From Aegilops tauschii subsp. strangulata (Eukaryota > Streptophyta > Magnoliopsida > Poales > Poaceae), in assembly GCF_002575655.3 (NCBI RefSeq), contig NC_053037.3:252683135-252747134 (forward strand): a DNA stretch of 64,000 nucleotides, written 5' to 3'. The position numbers and the translations under genes are program-made. Of the stretch, positions 10,737 through 21,486 are shown piece by piece. The number at the start of each line of letters is the position of its first letter. Position 1 is the stretch's first letter. The notes beneath the pieces were generated by a model. It worked only from the letters and a program-made list of their open reading frames with translations. It was not told where the DNA came from and made no database searches.

Positions 10737-11595
10737 TGATAGAGGCAAAGGTGTCCCATCTTTCGATGAGATGATGGATATCGCTTTGATGGAAGTCGAC
10801 TTTGACGATCCGACTACGAACGTGCGAGGACGTCGCGCCTTAGCAATCGCTAAACCAACTCCGAGAGGTTATTGACCACGCCGGAGCACGATCAACCTGA
10901 CCACGAGGGTCTGTTTCCTGCGAGCAAACGAAGAACAAGCAAGAAACTGAGATTGCAATCTGGATATTGCGAATATAAGATGAAAGCTTTATTGATCAAG
11001 GTGGGGTTCTGTGACGCCTTTGTCTGGTCGTTGAACACAAACGAAGTACGCGAAGTTGCAGCTATGGCGAACTTTTAATCTAAACAAAACCCAAAGTCTA
11101 AATGACGCCCTAAGGGCTGTATATATGGAGGAAGAGGGGGGAATTTCGTGGCCCTTGGGGAAGGGGTCCGAAACCAACCCTATCTCTTGTTTCCCCACAC
11201 ATACGGACTCTAAAAACAGCCTATACTCAAGTACTTCGAAATTACATGGGCCTGGCCCAATAATAAGGTGACGCAGCACCTAGAATAGCCTCTGGACGAA
11301 AGTTATGAAGTAGCATCTTGTATATTTCGTCCAAGGCTTCATGCACGCATTATGGTGGCTTCAACGTCCTGAAATCATCACTTGTAACTCCGTTCTTGTT
11401 CCCCATGCGCATGCCATCATCTCCATGCTTGTTCTTGCTCCAATGTTCATCCTTCTCAAAGCTAGGCCCTTCATTTGTAAGCAAAACAAATGTATCCAAT
11501 TTAGGCAGCATCATATTCTCATGAACATTGGAATCATTACCAAGAAACGAAAGTACCTGGTAATTTAATTGGCGTGCGCGAGCTCTAGTATTGGT
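10737..11595 (-). repeat. truncated inverted Family I LTR
   Basis: It begins (plus strand) TGATAGAGGCAAAGG, the inverted LTR 3' end, and matches Family I as far as the codons for the TRARA motif. About 57 bp of the LTR 5' end are missing. There it joins a Family III LTR just upstream of its TATA box. The left flank is element H gag (TACGC). No internal region of this copy remains, so it is a solo or deletion-derived LTR. Confidence 0.88.
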
Positions 11596-11984
11596 CTTGC
11601 TCCTATATAAGTAGATCCATCTAGTAGCTTTTTCCTTGGGATTTGTTTAGTTAAAAGTTAGCCATTGCAACTTCGTGTACTTCGTTTGTGTTCAACGACC
11701 AGACCAAGACGCTTACGGATCCCCACCATTATCAATACTTCATATATATTCGCAATATTCAGATTGCTTTATCATATTATTGCTCGTTCTTTGATTGCTT
11801 GCAGGAATAGACATTCGTGGTCAGGCTGATCGTGCTTCCGGCATCGTCAGTAACCTCAGGAGATTGGTTTAGCGATTGCTAAGGCGCAACGTCGTGCACG
11901 TTTGTAGTCGGATCGTCAAAGTCGACTCCACCAAATCGATAGTTATCATCTCATCGAAAGATCGGGACACCCTCGCCTCTATCA
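11596..11984 (+). repeat. 5' LTR fragment of Family III (TATA box to 3' end)
   Basis: It matches 4118-4503 closely, starts just before TATATAA (11604-11610) and ends CTCGCCTCTATCA. The U3 upstream of the TATA box is missing and replaced by the inverted Family I LTR. Confidence 0.85.
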
Positions 11985-13382
11985 AGTGGTATCAGTTTTC
12001 AGGTTGCTCGGTGAGAATTTCCAGTTTCCCCTAGATTAGATTTATTTTCTTACCTATTGTCCAAGAAAAAGCCACAAAAAAGTTAGATCTATTTATCCTT
12101 TTGTCCAAGCCAGTCTGAGCCTTTGCAATTTTCTTTTCATTGTTTGCATTATTGAATTATCGGTTACATCGTCGTGTCGAGTTGCTAGTCTTAGGGTCTA
12201 GTTCGTTTAGAGTTTCGAGTTCTGTTCACATTAGTCACGTCGCCGCTGCATCGTTATCCCTTCCGCTGTCCACCACACCATCCATCAATTTCCACCACGT
12301 GCTACCCATAGTTCATTGTCACAATCATAGTTGAGGTCGTTCACATCTTCGCTTGATCCAATTTGCATCTTATCTAGTTTGTCTTGGAAAGAGGGAGAGA
12401 AAAAAAGACAGAGAAAAAAAAGAAAAAGAAGTCAGAGAAAAAAAAGAGAGAAAGAAAAAAAGTGTGAGGCAAAAAAGAGAGAAGAAAAGAAAACAAAATT
12501 CGGATCTATCTAGACTCAATCTCGTAGTTGAATTCGGATTGGAATCTGTTTTGTGCACTGTTCAGTAAAACATGCATAACTTCCTTACACGAAGTCCGTT
12601 TTGGCTCCGCGAGTACTCAAATGAAAGCTAGCGACGAGCCGCATATAAATAGTTGCAGAGACTAGTTCAATATTTGACACCTCAAAATCGTCTTCTAAAT
12701 AGGTCTTTTTGCCCTCCGAAATTCGCGGACACAGCTTATTCCAGTTTTTCAGCCCAGTTTCAGAATTCTTTGACTCCTCATATCAACTCGGAATTGAGTG
12801 ATTCTTTTTGCATTGGAAAGCTTGAGTTAGTAGCATTCTTTGAAAAAAGTTATCAGAAAATTGGCTCAAACTTTTCAAGAGGAAAGTTGGAGAGAGAGTT
12901 GTTGTATATCCTGCTTGGCAGTTGTTTTTCATCATTATCTTTACTGCCGTTGTGATCTTCACTTATATCTTGATGTCCAGAGCTACTTAGTATCCTTCAT
13001 TGATGCTAGTTGTGCTAAGTCGTGACCTCATTAGTGTTCTAGGCTCGCGTCTCTAGTCCGGTCTAGCCTAGGACCAGCACAGTACCGTCGTTGAGCGTTT
13101 ATTCATCATTGCATCTCTGAATTGATTATTGCTAATATTTTGCTACCATATATAGCCAACCCAGCTCCACATATTTCTGCACCGTGTATACGTACGTTCC
13201 CCTGGCAATCGCTTTACACAACCTTCAGAGTTATTTGACACCGCTGGTTGCCTATCACTACCTGCTGCTTGGTAAGAACTTGTAAGATATTGATATTTGC
13301 TTTACTGTGAGCACTTTACAACCACATCCTAGTAGTTCATAGGAACATTATTCTTGAATTTTGTTTCTTGTTTCTACTAATC
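11985..13382 (+). other. primer site and leader of the Family III element
   Basis: AGTGGTATCAGTTTTCAGG (11985-12003) is the initiator-Met-type primer site. The leader holds no credible gene. It contains a homopurine stretch of about 110 bp (around 12386-12505, A with scattered G) and short blocks shared with the Family I leader near the end. Confidence 0.8.
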
Positions 13383-13555
13383 ATGACAGGTTTCGGAGAT
13401 GGACGTTCTTGGACGACGGACACATCTTCACCATCACGAGAGTTGGGACAACACACACAAGCACATGGTCAGGTTATCTCTTTACCGTCATTTGAGGGTA
13501 GATTTAATCCTGCTATTTATCTAGCTTGGGAGCTTGAAGTAGAACAAGTTTTTAG
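13383..13555 (+). CDS. gag: gag N-terminus, Family III, interrupted
   Basis: The ATG at 13383 gives MTGFGDGRSWTTDTSSPS, and later SLPSFEGRFNPAIYLAWELE, which aligns with Family I Gag (IPPFEGRYVPDIYLTWELE). About 57 codons survive. The N-terminus is much shorter than in Family I: the coiled-coil and Pro/Gln-rich parts are absent. The insertion of copy C at 13556 keeps the frame open into the LTR-coded integrase tail, giving a chance fusion frame to 13859. Confidence 0.72.
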
Positions 13556-14472
13556 TGATGAGGACATCAATACCATTGTTACACCCACAGCCCCTGCTGT
13601 TATACATACTGGACCAATTATTAGAGCTCGCGCACGCCAATTAAATTACCAGGTACTTTCGTTTCTTGGTAATGATTCTAATGTTCATGAGAATATGATG
13701 CTGCCTAAATTGGATACATTTGTTTTGCTTACAAATGAAGGGCCTAGCTTTGAGAAGGATGAACATTGGAGCAAGAACAAGCATGGAGATGATGGCATGC
13801 GCATGGGGGACAAGAACGGAGTTACAAGTGATGATTTCAGGACGTTGAAGCCACCATAATGCGTGCATGAGGCCTTGGACGAAATATACAAGATGCTACT
13901 TCATAACTTTCGTCCAGAGGATATTCTAGGTGCTGCGTCACCTTATTATTGGGCCAGGCCCATGTAATTTCGAAATACTTGAGTATAGGCTATTTTTAGA
14001 GTCCGTATGTGTGGGGAAACAAGAGATAGGGTTGGTTTCGGACCCCTTCCCCAAGGGCCACGAAATTCCCCCCTCTTCCTCCATATATACAGCCCTTAGG
14101 GCGTCGTTTAGACTTTGGGTTTTGTTTAGATTAAAAGTTCGCCATAGCTGCAACTTCGCGTACTTCGTTTGTGTTCAACGACCAGACAAAGGCGTCACAG
14201 AACCCTACCTTGATCAATAAAGCTTTCATTTTATATTCGCAATATCCAGATTGCAATCTCAGTTTCTTGCTTGTTCTTCGTTTGCTCGCAGGAAACAGAC
14301 CCTCGTGGTCAGGTTGATTGTGCTCCGGCGTGGTCAATAACCTCTCGGAGTTGGTTTAGCGATTGCTAAGGCGCGACGTCCTCGCACGTTCGTAGTCGGA
14401 TCGTCAAATTCGACTTCCATCAAAGCGACATCCATCATCTCATCGAAAGACGGGACACCTTTGCCTCTATCA
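13556..14472 (+). repeat. 5' LTR of copy C (Family I, subtype a)
   Basis: It is 917 bp, TGATGAGG...CTATCA, followed at 14473 by the primer site AGTGGTATCAGATTTCCAGG. CATATATACAG lies near 14081 and AATAAAG near 14216. Confidence 0.93.
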
Positions 14473-15712
14473 AGTGGTATCAGATTTCCAGGTTGCTCGG
14501 TGAGATTTTACAGTTTTTCGTAGTTTAGATCGAGTCTGTTCTTCATACCTACAGTCCACGAAAAAGCCACAAAAAATAAGTGTTAGTTCAGTATATCCGA
14601 ACCAATCTGAGCCTTTGCATAATCTTTTTAGGGTTTTTGCTTTGTTGAATTTGCGGTTGCTTCGTCGTGTCAAGTTGCTGGTCTTAGAGTCTAGTCTTTT
14701 AGAGTTTCGAGTTCTGGTCATAAGTTGTCACGCCGCCGCCGCACCATCATCATCGCCTTGCCATCTACCACTATTGCTTATCCGCCACCGCTCTGAATCC
14801 GTATCCATATACCACCACCAATCCGTATCCATATACCACCATCGATCAGTATCCAAATACCACCACCGCTACCATATACCACCATCGCTGCCATATCCTA
14901 CCACCATATATCCACCACCAATCCGAGTTCCTTTCATATTCGGTTTGTTTTAGAGATCCATCTATTTTCCGTTTCGTGTTTCCTTGCCTGAGTAGGTCTC
15001 GGAAAAAAAAGTCTGGAGACCCCCGGGCAGTTTTTAGGCCAAAATTTCGGCAACCAAAAATATTTTTTCCCTATCCTATTTTTAGGTCCCGGGGAGTGTT
15101 TTGAGAAACTCGCCATCATAGTGATTTTTTGTCGCACTTTTTCGTCGTCGCTGCTCTGATTTCCGAAAAAAAATAGTCAAAATTTTTGTGCCCATCCTGT
15201 CAGTTTGACCTGGGAAGAGTTTTGAGACACTCGCCGTTATAGTGATTTTTCGCAAAAAAAAAGGAGCGCAAAAAAAAGAGAGCGAAAAAAAAGAGCAAAA
15301 AAAAAAGAATCCAGACTGTGCTTTTCCCTTGTTTACGTGCAGCGCCGTGATTTTGTTAGTGTTCTAGGCTCGCGTCTCTAGCACGGTCTAGCCTAGGAAC
15401 AGCACAGTACCGTCGTTGAGCGTTTCTTCAACTTTGCATCTCTGAATTGATTATTGCAGACCATTTTTGCTACCATATTATAAGCCTTCCCAGCTCCACA
15501 TACATCTACATCGTGCGTTTGACTCTCCCTGGTATCGCTCTATCCAAGCTTTGAGAGTTTTGACTACAACGGTTGCCGATCACCACCTGCTGCTGGCTAA
15601 GAACTGGTAAGAATTTGAGATTCGCTTGAAGGTTTTGTGACACACCACCATCACCACCACTTCCTAGTAGTCTGCAGGATCATATTCTTTTGTGTTTCTA
15701 TTGCTGCTAACT
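14473..15712 (+). other. primer site and leader of copy C
   Basis: The primer site is at 14473-14492. The leader holds the VNTR of about 18-21 bp units (about 14795-14905), an A-rich homopurine zone (about 15250-15310), and a possible short intron from GTAAGAATTTGAG (15607) to TCTGCAG (15677). No gene is seen. Confidence 0.78.
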
Positions 15713-17671
15713 ATGGCAGGATCACAAGCCGATGAGACTGATTGGGAGAACATGACGAACAAGGAGTTGCATGATAAATTTCAGCAAATGATGAGTGGCC
15801 AGGTGGGAGAGGTGCTAAACAGATTTGAAGAGGCTATGGAGAAGATAGATGCCGTGGAGAAGTCGTTCGAGACAAAGCTGGATAACAAGTTTACTGAATT
15901 ACTCAAGCGTCTTCCCCAACCACCACCAGCTGCACATGTCGCACCTCTACAACAACAACAACCACATCTCCAACGCCGCCTTCCAAATCAAGTGGGACGA
16001 GCACAGCGCGTTCCAATTGAGACTGGTCAAAATTCGGGTGCCGCTGCACCTACTGTTGATGCTTCTTTGGCTCCTGCTACTGCGGCGGCTGAGGAGGATA
16101 ACGATTATGCGGGTGATTATGAGGATGAGGTTGATCAAAATCAGAACTACGTGCAGCCACCAGCACCTCCACCAGCAGGTCGACCTCAGGTATATATTCG
16201 CAACGGTAGGCCGGCACCACCACCTCAGGTACGAGATCATGACCATCTCCCTAAACTGAAATTGAATATTCCACCATTTGAGGGTAGATATGTTCCTGAT
16301 ATATATCTTACTTGGGAGTTAGAAACTGAACAACGATTTACATGTTTACAATATCCTGAGGAGAGACGTGTTCCTGCTGCTGTTTGTGCTTTCACTAGCT
16401 TTGCATGTGTTTGGTGGTCTGAACATTGTAGATTATATCCTGTTCCAGCTACTTGGGCTGCTTTGAAAACTGCTATGCATACTCGTTAGGTTCCACCAAT
16501 CAACGTGAATTACTTCAAAAATTGCAGCGCTAAGACAAGGAAAAAATTCTGTAGAAGAATATTATCAGGAATTACAAACTGGCATGATTAGATGTGGTAT
16601 TGTTGAGGAGAATGAAGCTATGCTTGCACGTTTTATGGGTGGATTAAATAAAGAGATTCAGACCATTCTAGAGTATAAGGATTATAATAATATCACTCGT
16701 TTATTCCATCTTGCTTGTAAAGCTGAACGTGAAGTGCAGGATCGACAGCCATTGGCGCGAACTAATTTTTCTGCAGGTCGACCTTCATCATGGACACCGC
16801 GTGCATCTTCTACTTCCACTGCACCAGCACCTCCATCAGGTTCCACCTCCAGCCGTGATACAAGAAAGCAGGCACAACCACCACTATCTGCCAAGAGCGC
16901 ACGTGCCGGGCCTGCACAGAGCTCTTCTTCTTCCATGGCATCGACAGGGCACACAAGTGATATTATTTGTCGTCGTTGTTAGGGAAGAGGACATTATGCG
17001 AGAGAATGCAAATCTCAGCGTGTAATGATTGCTACTGAGGATGGTGGGTATGAGTCCGCTAGTGACTATGATGAGGAGACTTTGGCTCTTATTACACGTG
17101 AAGAACATGGTGAAGATGATTCTGAAAATGAGACGCAATACATGACTCCTGAAGACGCTGACAGGTATGAATGTTTAGTTGCTCAACGTGTTTGAGTGTG
17201 CAGGTCACACAAGCAGAGCAAAATCAGAGGCATAATTTTTTTCCATACAAAGGGAGTTGTGAAGGAACGTTCTGTTCGCGTCATCTTAGATGGAGGGAGC
17301 TGTAACAACTTGGCTAGCATGGAGATGGTGGGGAAGCTATCTCTCACATCCACATCCTTACTACATCCAATGGTTTAACAACAGCGGCAAGGTTAAGGTA
17401 ACACGTACTGTTCGTGTGCATTTTAGTATCTCTACATATGCTGATTATGTTGATTGTGATGTGGTACCCATGCAAGCATGTTCCTTATTAGTTGGTAGAC
17501 CATGGCAATTTGATAAAAATTCTGTACACCATGGTAGAAACAATCAGTATACTTGTTCATAAGGATAAAAATATTACTTTGCTTCCTATGACTCCTGATT
17601 CCATTTTGAAAGATGACATTAATAGAGCTAATAAAGCAAAAAAGGAGAAAAATAAGAGTAAAAATTAGATT
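15713..17671 (+). pseudogene. gag-pol: gag-protease pseudogene of copy C
   Basis: The ATG at 15713 (MAGSQADETDWENM) opens a coiled-coil-rich N-terminus, a Pro/Gln segment and the capsid core (PPFEGRYVPDIYLTWELE). The first stop is TAG at 16487 (Trp codon), closely followed by a small deletion. The frame resumes to TAG at 16980, inside the zinc knuckle (CRRC then stop). The protease motif ILDGGSCNNLAS (near 17284-17320) survives in another frame. At least three frameshifts or stops follow before 17672, so no functional product is expected. Confidence 0.85.
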
Positions 17672-18579
17672 GTGGCAAAAGAATTTGAGCAACAAATGAA
17701 ACCTAATAATAAACCATCTAGTGTTGTTTCTGAAATTAAATTGAAAAGTGCATGTTTACTTGCCACAAAATCTGATATTGATGAGCTAGATTTCAGCAAA
17801 TCTGTTTGCTATGCTTTTGTGTGCAAAGAGACATTATTTTCATTCGAGGACGTGCCTTCCTCTTTGCCCCCTGCTGTCACTAACATTTTGCAGGAGTTCG
17901 CTGACGTCTTCCCACAAGACGTGCCACCGGGATTACCACCTATTCGAGGGATTGAGCATCAAATTGACTCAATTCCCGTTGCATCGCTACCCAACCGTGC
18001 ACCATACCGTACCAATCCAGAGGAGACGAAGGAGATTATGCGTCAATTACAGGAGCTGCTCGACAAAGGTTATATACGAGAATCTCTTAGTCCTTGTGTT
18101 GTTCCTATTATACTAGTGCCTAAAAAGGATGGTACGTCGCGTATGTGTGTTGATTGTAGAGGCATTAATAATATTACTATTCGTTATCGTCATCCTATTC
18201 CTAGGCTAGATGATATGCTTGATGAATTGAGTGGCTCTACAATATTCTGCAAAGTTGATTTGCGTAGTGGATACCATCAAATTCGTATGAAATTGGGAGA
18301 TGAATGGAAAACTGCATTTAAAACGAAGTTTGGTTTATATGAGTGGTTAGTCATGCCTTTTGGGTTAACTAATGCACCTAGTACTTTCATGAGACTAATG
18401 AACGAAGTTTTACGTGCTTTCATTGGACGATTTGTGGTAGTCTATTTTGATGATATACTGATTTATAGCAAATCTTTGGAAGAACATTTGGAACATTTAC
18501 GTGCTGTTTTTATTGCTCTACGTGATGCACGTTTGTTTGGTAACCTTGGGAAGTGCACCTTTTGCACCAACCGAGTATC
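17672..18579 (+). pseudogene. pol: RT domain of copy C, truncated
   Basis: The frame is open and includes the linker ([20 protein letters not shown]), the RT fingers and palm ([20 protein letters not shown]), the catalytic YFDD near 18443-18454, and the thumb start ([12 protein letters not shown]). It then runs into integrase sequence out of frame and stops at 18649. RNase H and the HHCC finger are deleted. The RT core itself has no stop. Confidence 0.85.
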
Positions 18580-19812
18580 TTGGGAGGATATATGCCTTTG
18601 CCTGTACCTAGTGTTCCTTGGGAGGATATATTTATGGACTTTGTTTTAGGTTTACCTCGAACAAAGAAGGGGAGGGATAGCATATTTGTTGTCGTGGATA
18701 GATTCTCGAAAATGGCACACTTTATACCAGGTCATAAAAGCGATGATGCTGTTAATGTTGCTGATTTGTTCTTTCGTGAAATTATTCGCTTGCATGGTGT
18801 GCCAAATACTATTGTTTCAGATCGTGATACTAAATTTCTTAGCCACTTTTGGAGATGTTTATGGGCTAAGTTGGGGACTAAACTGCTTTTTAGTACTACT
18901 TGTCACCCCCAAACTGATGGACAAACTGAAGTAGTCAATAGAACATTGTCTACTATGCTTAGGGCTGTTTTGAAGAATAATAAGAAAATGTGGGAAGAAT
19001 GCTTGCCTCATATTGAGTTTGCTTATAATCGTTCATTGCATTCTACTACTAAGATGTGCCCTTTTGAAATTGTGTATGGTTTCCTACCTCGTGCACCTAT
19101 TGATTTGTTGCCTCTTCCATCTTCGGAGAAGGTTAATTTTGATGCTAAACAACGTGCTGAATTGATGTTAAAAATGCATGAGTTAACTAAGGAAAACATT
19201 GAGCGTATGAATGCTAAATATAAACTTGCTGGAGATAAGGGTAGAAAACATGTTGTGTTTGCACCTGGAGATCTTGTTTGGTTACATTTGTGTAAGGATA
19301 GATCTCCTGATTTGCGCAAATCAAAGCTAATGCCACGTGCTGATGGTCCTTTTAAGGTGTTAGAGAAAATAAATGATAATGCATATAAACTTGAGCTGCC
19401 TGCAGATTTTGGGGTTAGTCCCACTTTTAACATTGCAGATTTGAAGCCTTATTTGGGTGAGGGAGATGAGCTTCCGTCGAGGACGACTTCATTTCAAGAA
19501 GGGGAGGATGACGAGGACATCAATACCATTGTTACACCCACAGCCCCTGCTGCTATACATACTGGACCAATTACTAGAGCTCGCGCACGCCAATTAAATT
19601 ACCAGGTACTTTCGTTTCTTGGTAATGATTCTAATGTTCATGAGAATATGATGCTGCCTAAATTGGATACATTTGTTTTGCTTACAAATGAAGGGCCTAG
19701 CTTTGAGAAGGATGAACATTGGAGCAAGAACAAGCATGGAGTTGATGGCATGCGCAAGGGGAACAAGAACGGAGTTACAAGTGATGATTTCAGGACATTG
19801 AAGCCACCATAA
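18580..19812 (+). CDS. pol: integrase (core and C-terminus) of copy C, N-terminally truncated
   Basis: An open frame of about 410 codons to TAA at 19810. It covers the catalytic core ([15 protein letters not shown] ... [13 protein letters not shown] ... [12 protein letters not shown] type), the GPF module ([20 protein letters not shown]), the CR-type C-terminus and the LTR-encoded tail ending TLKPP. The HHCC finger is missing because the frame starts at the deletion junction. No stop occurs within it, so this part is younger or better kept than the upstream gag. Confidence 0.82.
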   Translation: MGGYMPLPVPSVPWEDIFMDFVLGLPRTKKGRDSIFVVVDRFSKMAHFIPGHKSDDAVNVADLFFREIIRLHGVPNTIVSDRDTKFLSHFWRCLWAKLGTKLLFSTTCHPQTDGQTEVVNRTLSTMLRAVLKNNKKMWEECLPHIEFAYNRSLHSTTKMCPFEIVYGFLPRAPIDLLPLPSSEKVNFDAKQRAELMLKMHELTKENIERMNAKYKLAGDKGRKHVVFAPGDLVWLHLCKDRSPDLRKSKLMPRADGPFKVLEKINDNAYKLELPADFGVSPTFNIADLKPYLGEGDELPSRTTSFQEGEDDEDINTIVTPTAPAAIHTGPITRARARQLNYQVLSFLGNDSNVHENMMLPKLDTFVLLTNEGPSFEKDEHWSKNKHGVDGMRKGNKNGVTSDDFRTLKPP

Positions 19813-20424
19813 GGAGTGAATGAAGCCTTGGACGAAATATACAAGATGCCACTTCATAAATTTCGTCCAGAGGCTATTCTAGGTGCTGCGTCACCTTATT
19901 ATTGGGCCAGGCCCATGTAATTTCGAAATACATAAGTATAGGCTGTTTTTAGAGTCCGTATGTGTGGGGAAACAAGAGATAGGGTTGGTTTCGGACCCCT
20001 TCCCCAAGGGCCACGAAAATCCCCCCTCTTCCTTCATATATACAGCCCTTAGGGCACCGTTTAGACTTTGGGTTTTGTTTAGATTAAAAGTTCGCCATAG
20101 CTGCAACTTCGCGTACTTCATTTGTGTTCAACGACCAGACAAAGGCGTCACAGAACCCCACCTTGATCAATAAAGCTTTCCTCTTATATTCGCAATATCC
20201 AGATTCCAATCTTAGTTTTTGCTTGTTCTTCATTTGCCTGCAGGAAACAGACCTTCGTGGTCAAGTTCATCGTGCTCCGGCGTGGTCAATAACCTCTCGG
20301 AGTTGGTTTAGCGATTGCTAAGGCGCGACGTCCTCGCACGTTCGTAGTCGGATCGTCAAAGTCGACTTCCTCCAAAACGATAGCCACCATCTCATCGAAA
20401 GATGGGACACCTTTGCCTCTATCA
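19509..20424 (+). repeat. 3' LTR of copy C (Family I, subtype b)
   Basis: It is 916 bp and begins TGACGAGGACATC (one change) after AAGAAGGGGAGGA. Subtype b markers are GGCACCG before the R region, CTTCATTTGCCTGCAGG and CTCCAAAACGATAGCC near the end. The right flank is inverted gag. Confidence 0.92.
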
Positions 20425-21486
20425 ATGCACGTGGTGTCCATGATGAAGGTCGACCTGCAGAAAAGTTAGTTCACGCCAGTGCCTGTCGATCCTGCACTTC
20501 ACGTTCAGGTTTACAAGCAAGATGGAATAAACGAGTGATTTTATTATACTGAGAATGGTCTGAATCTCTCTATTTAATCCACCCATAAAACGTCCAAGCA
20601 TAGCTTCATTCTCCTCAACAACACCACATCTAATCATGCCAGTTTGTAATTCCTGATAATATTCTTCTACAGAATTTTTTCCTTGTCTTCAACGCTGCAA
20701 TTTTTGAATTAATTCACGTTGATAATATGGTGGAACCCAACGAGTACGCATAGCAGTTTTCAAAGCAGCCCAAGTAGCTGGAATGGGATATAATCTACAA
20801 TGTTCTGACCACCAAACACATGCAAAACTAGTGAAAGCACAAACAGCAGCAGGAACACGTCTCTCCTTAGGATATTGTAAACATGTAAACCGTTGTTCAA
20901 TTTCTAACGTCCAAGTAAGATATATATCAGGAACATATCTACCCTCAAATGGTGGAATATTCAATTTTAGTTTAGGAAGATGGTCATGAGCTTGTACCTC
21001 AGGTGGTGGTGCAGCCCTACCGTTGCGATGATATGCATGAGGACGACCTGGTGGTGGTAGTGCTGGTGGTTGCACGTAGTTCTGATTTTGATCAACCTCA
21101 TCCTCGTAATGGTCCTCCACCTCTGCAGTAGCAGCAGGAGGTACAGAAGCATCAACAGTAGGTACACCGACACCAGAAGTTTGACCAGGCTCAAGGGGAA
21201 CGCGCTGTGCTCGTCCCACTTGATTTGGAAGGCGATATTGTTGTTGTTGTTGTTGTAGAGGTGCGACAGGTGCAGCAGGCGGTGGAAGACACGCAAGCAG
21301 TTCATTAAATCTGTTATCGAGCTTTGTTTCGAACGTCTTCTCAAGGCCAGTGATCTTCTCCATGGCCTCTTCAAAATTGTTCAGCACATCTTGCACCTGT
21401 TCAGTCATCATTTGCTGACACTTATCATGAAGCTCCTTGTTCGTTAAATTCTCCCAGTCAATCTCGTCGGCTTGTGATCCTGGCAT
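20425..21486 (-). pseudogene. gag: gag of copy D, partial
   Basis: The ATG at 21484-21486 (minus) opens a 266-codon frame (MPGSQADEIDWENL ... PPFEGRYVPDIYLTWTLEIE ... WVPPYYQRELIQKLQR). A frameshift near 20690 moves the rest (MIRCGVVEENEAMLGRFMGG) to another frame. It ends at the junction with copy C. Compared with other copies it lacks part of the acidic and Pro-rich spacer. It represents a second Gag subtype in the window. Confidence 0.83.

Larger units (their letters stand above)
11596..13555 (+). mobile_element. Family III element, 5' part
   Basis: A 5' LTR lacking U3, then primer site, leader and gag N-terminus, cut by the 5' LTR of copy C at 13556. The last third of the leader (13020-13280) is homologous to the Family I leader (TTCTAGGCTCGCGTCTCTAG and TAGCCTAGGACCAGCACAGT), while the first two thirds differ. 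This supports a related but separate family. Confidence 0.8.
13556..20424 (+). mobile_element. Family I copy C: hybrid element with mismatched LTRs and no TSD
   Basis: The order is LTR, primer site, leader, gag, protease, RT to about 18579, then integrase and LTR, with RNase H and the integrase finger missing. Left flank TTTAG and right flank ATGCA do not match. The 5' LTR is of the MRMGDKNG/GGCGTCG type and the 3' LTR of the [15 protein letters not shown] type. The left flank is Family III gag and the right flank is inverted Family I gag. These facts together indicate two different insertions fused by a deletion. Confidence 0.85.

Noticed and set aside
13685..13891. A 68-codon minus-strand frame ([14 protein letters not shown]...) that recurs in nearly every Family I LTR
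   Set aside because: It is the antisense shadow of the LTR-coded integrase tail. Its preservation follows from conservation of the sense frame.
14473..14492. TGGTATCAGA sequences as possible tRNA genes
   Set aside because: They are only about 18-20 bp and always directly follow an LTR, so they are primer binding sites. No cloverleaf or A/B boxes are present.
16711..17025. A recurring plus-strand frame rich in His/Leu (MLVKLNVKCRIDSHW...) in every gag
   Set aside because: It is an out-of-frame shadow of the Gag linker and zinc knuckle, repeated because the elements are repeated.
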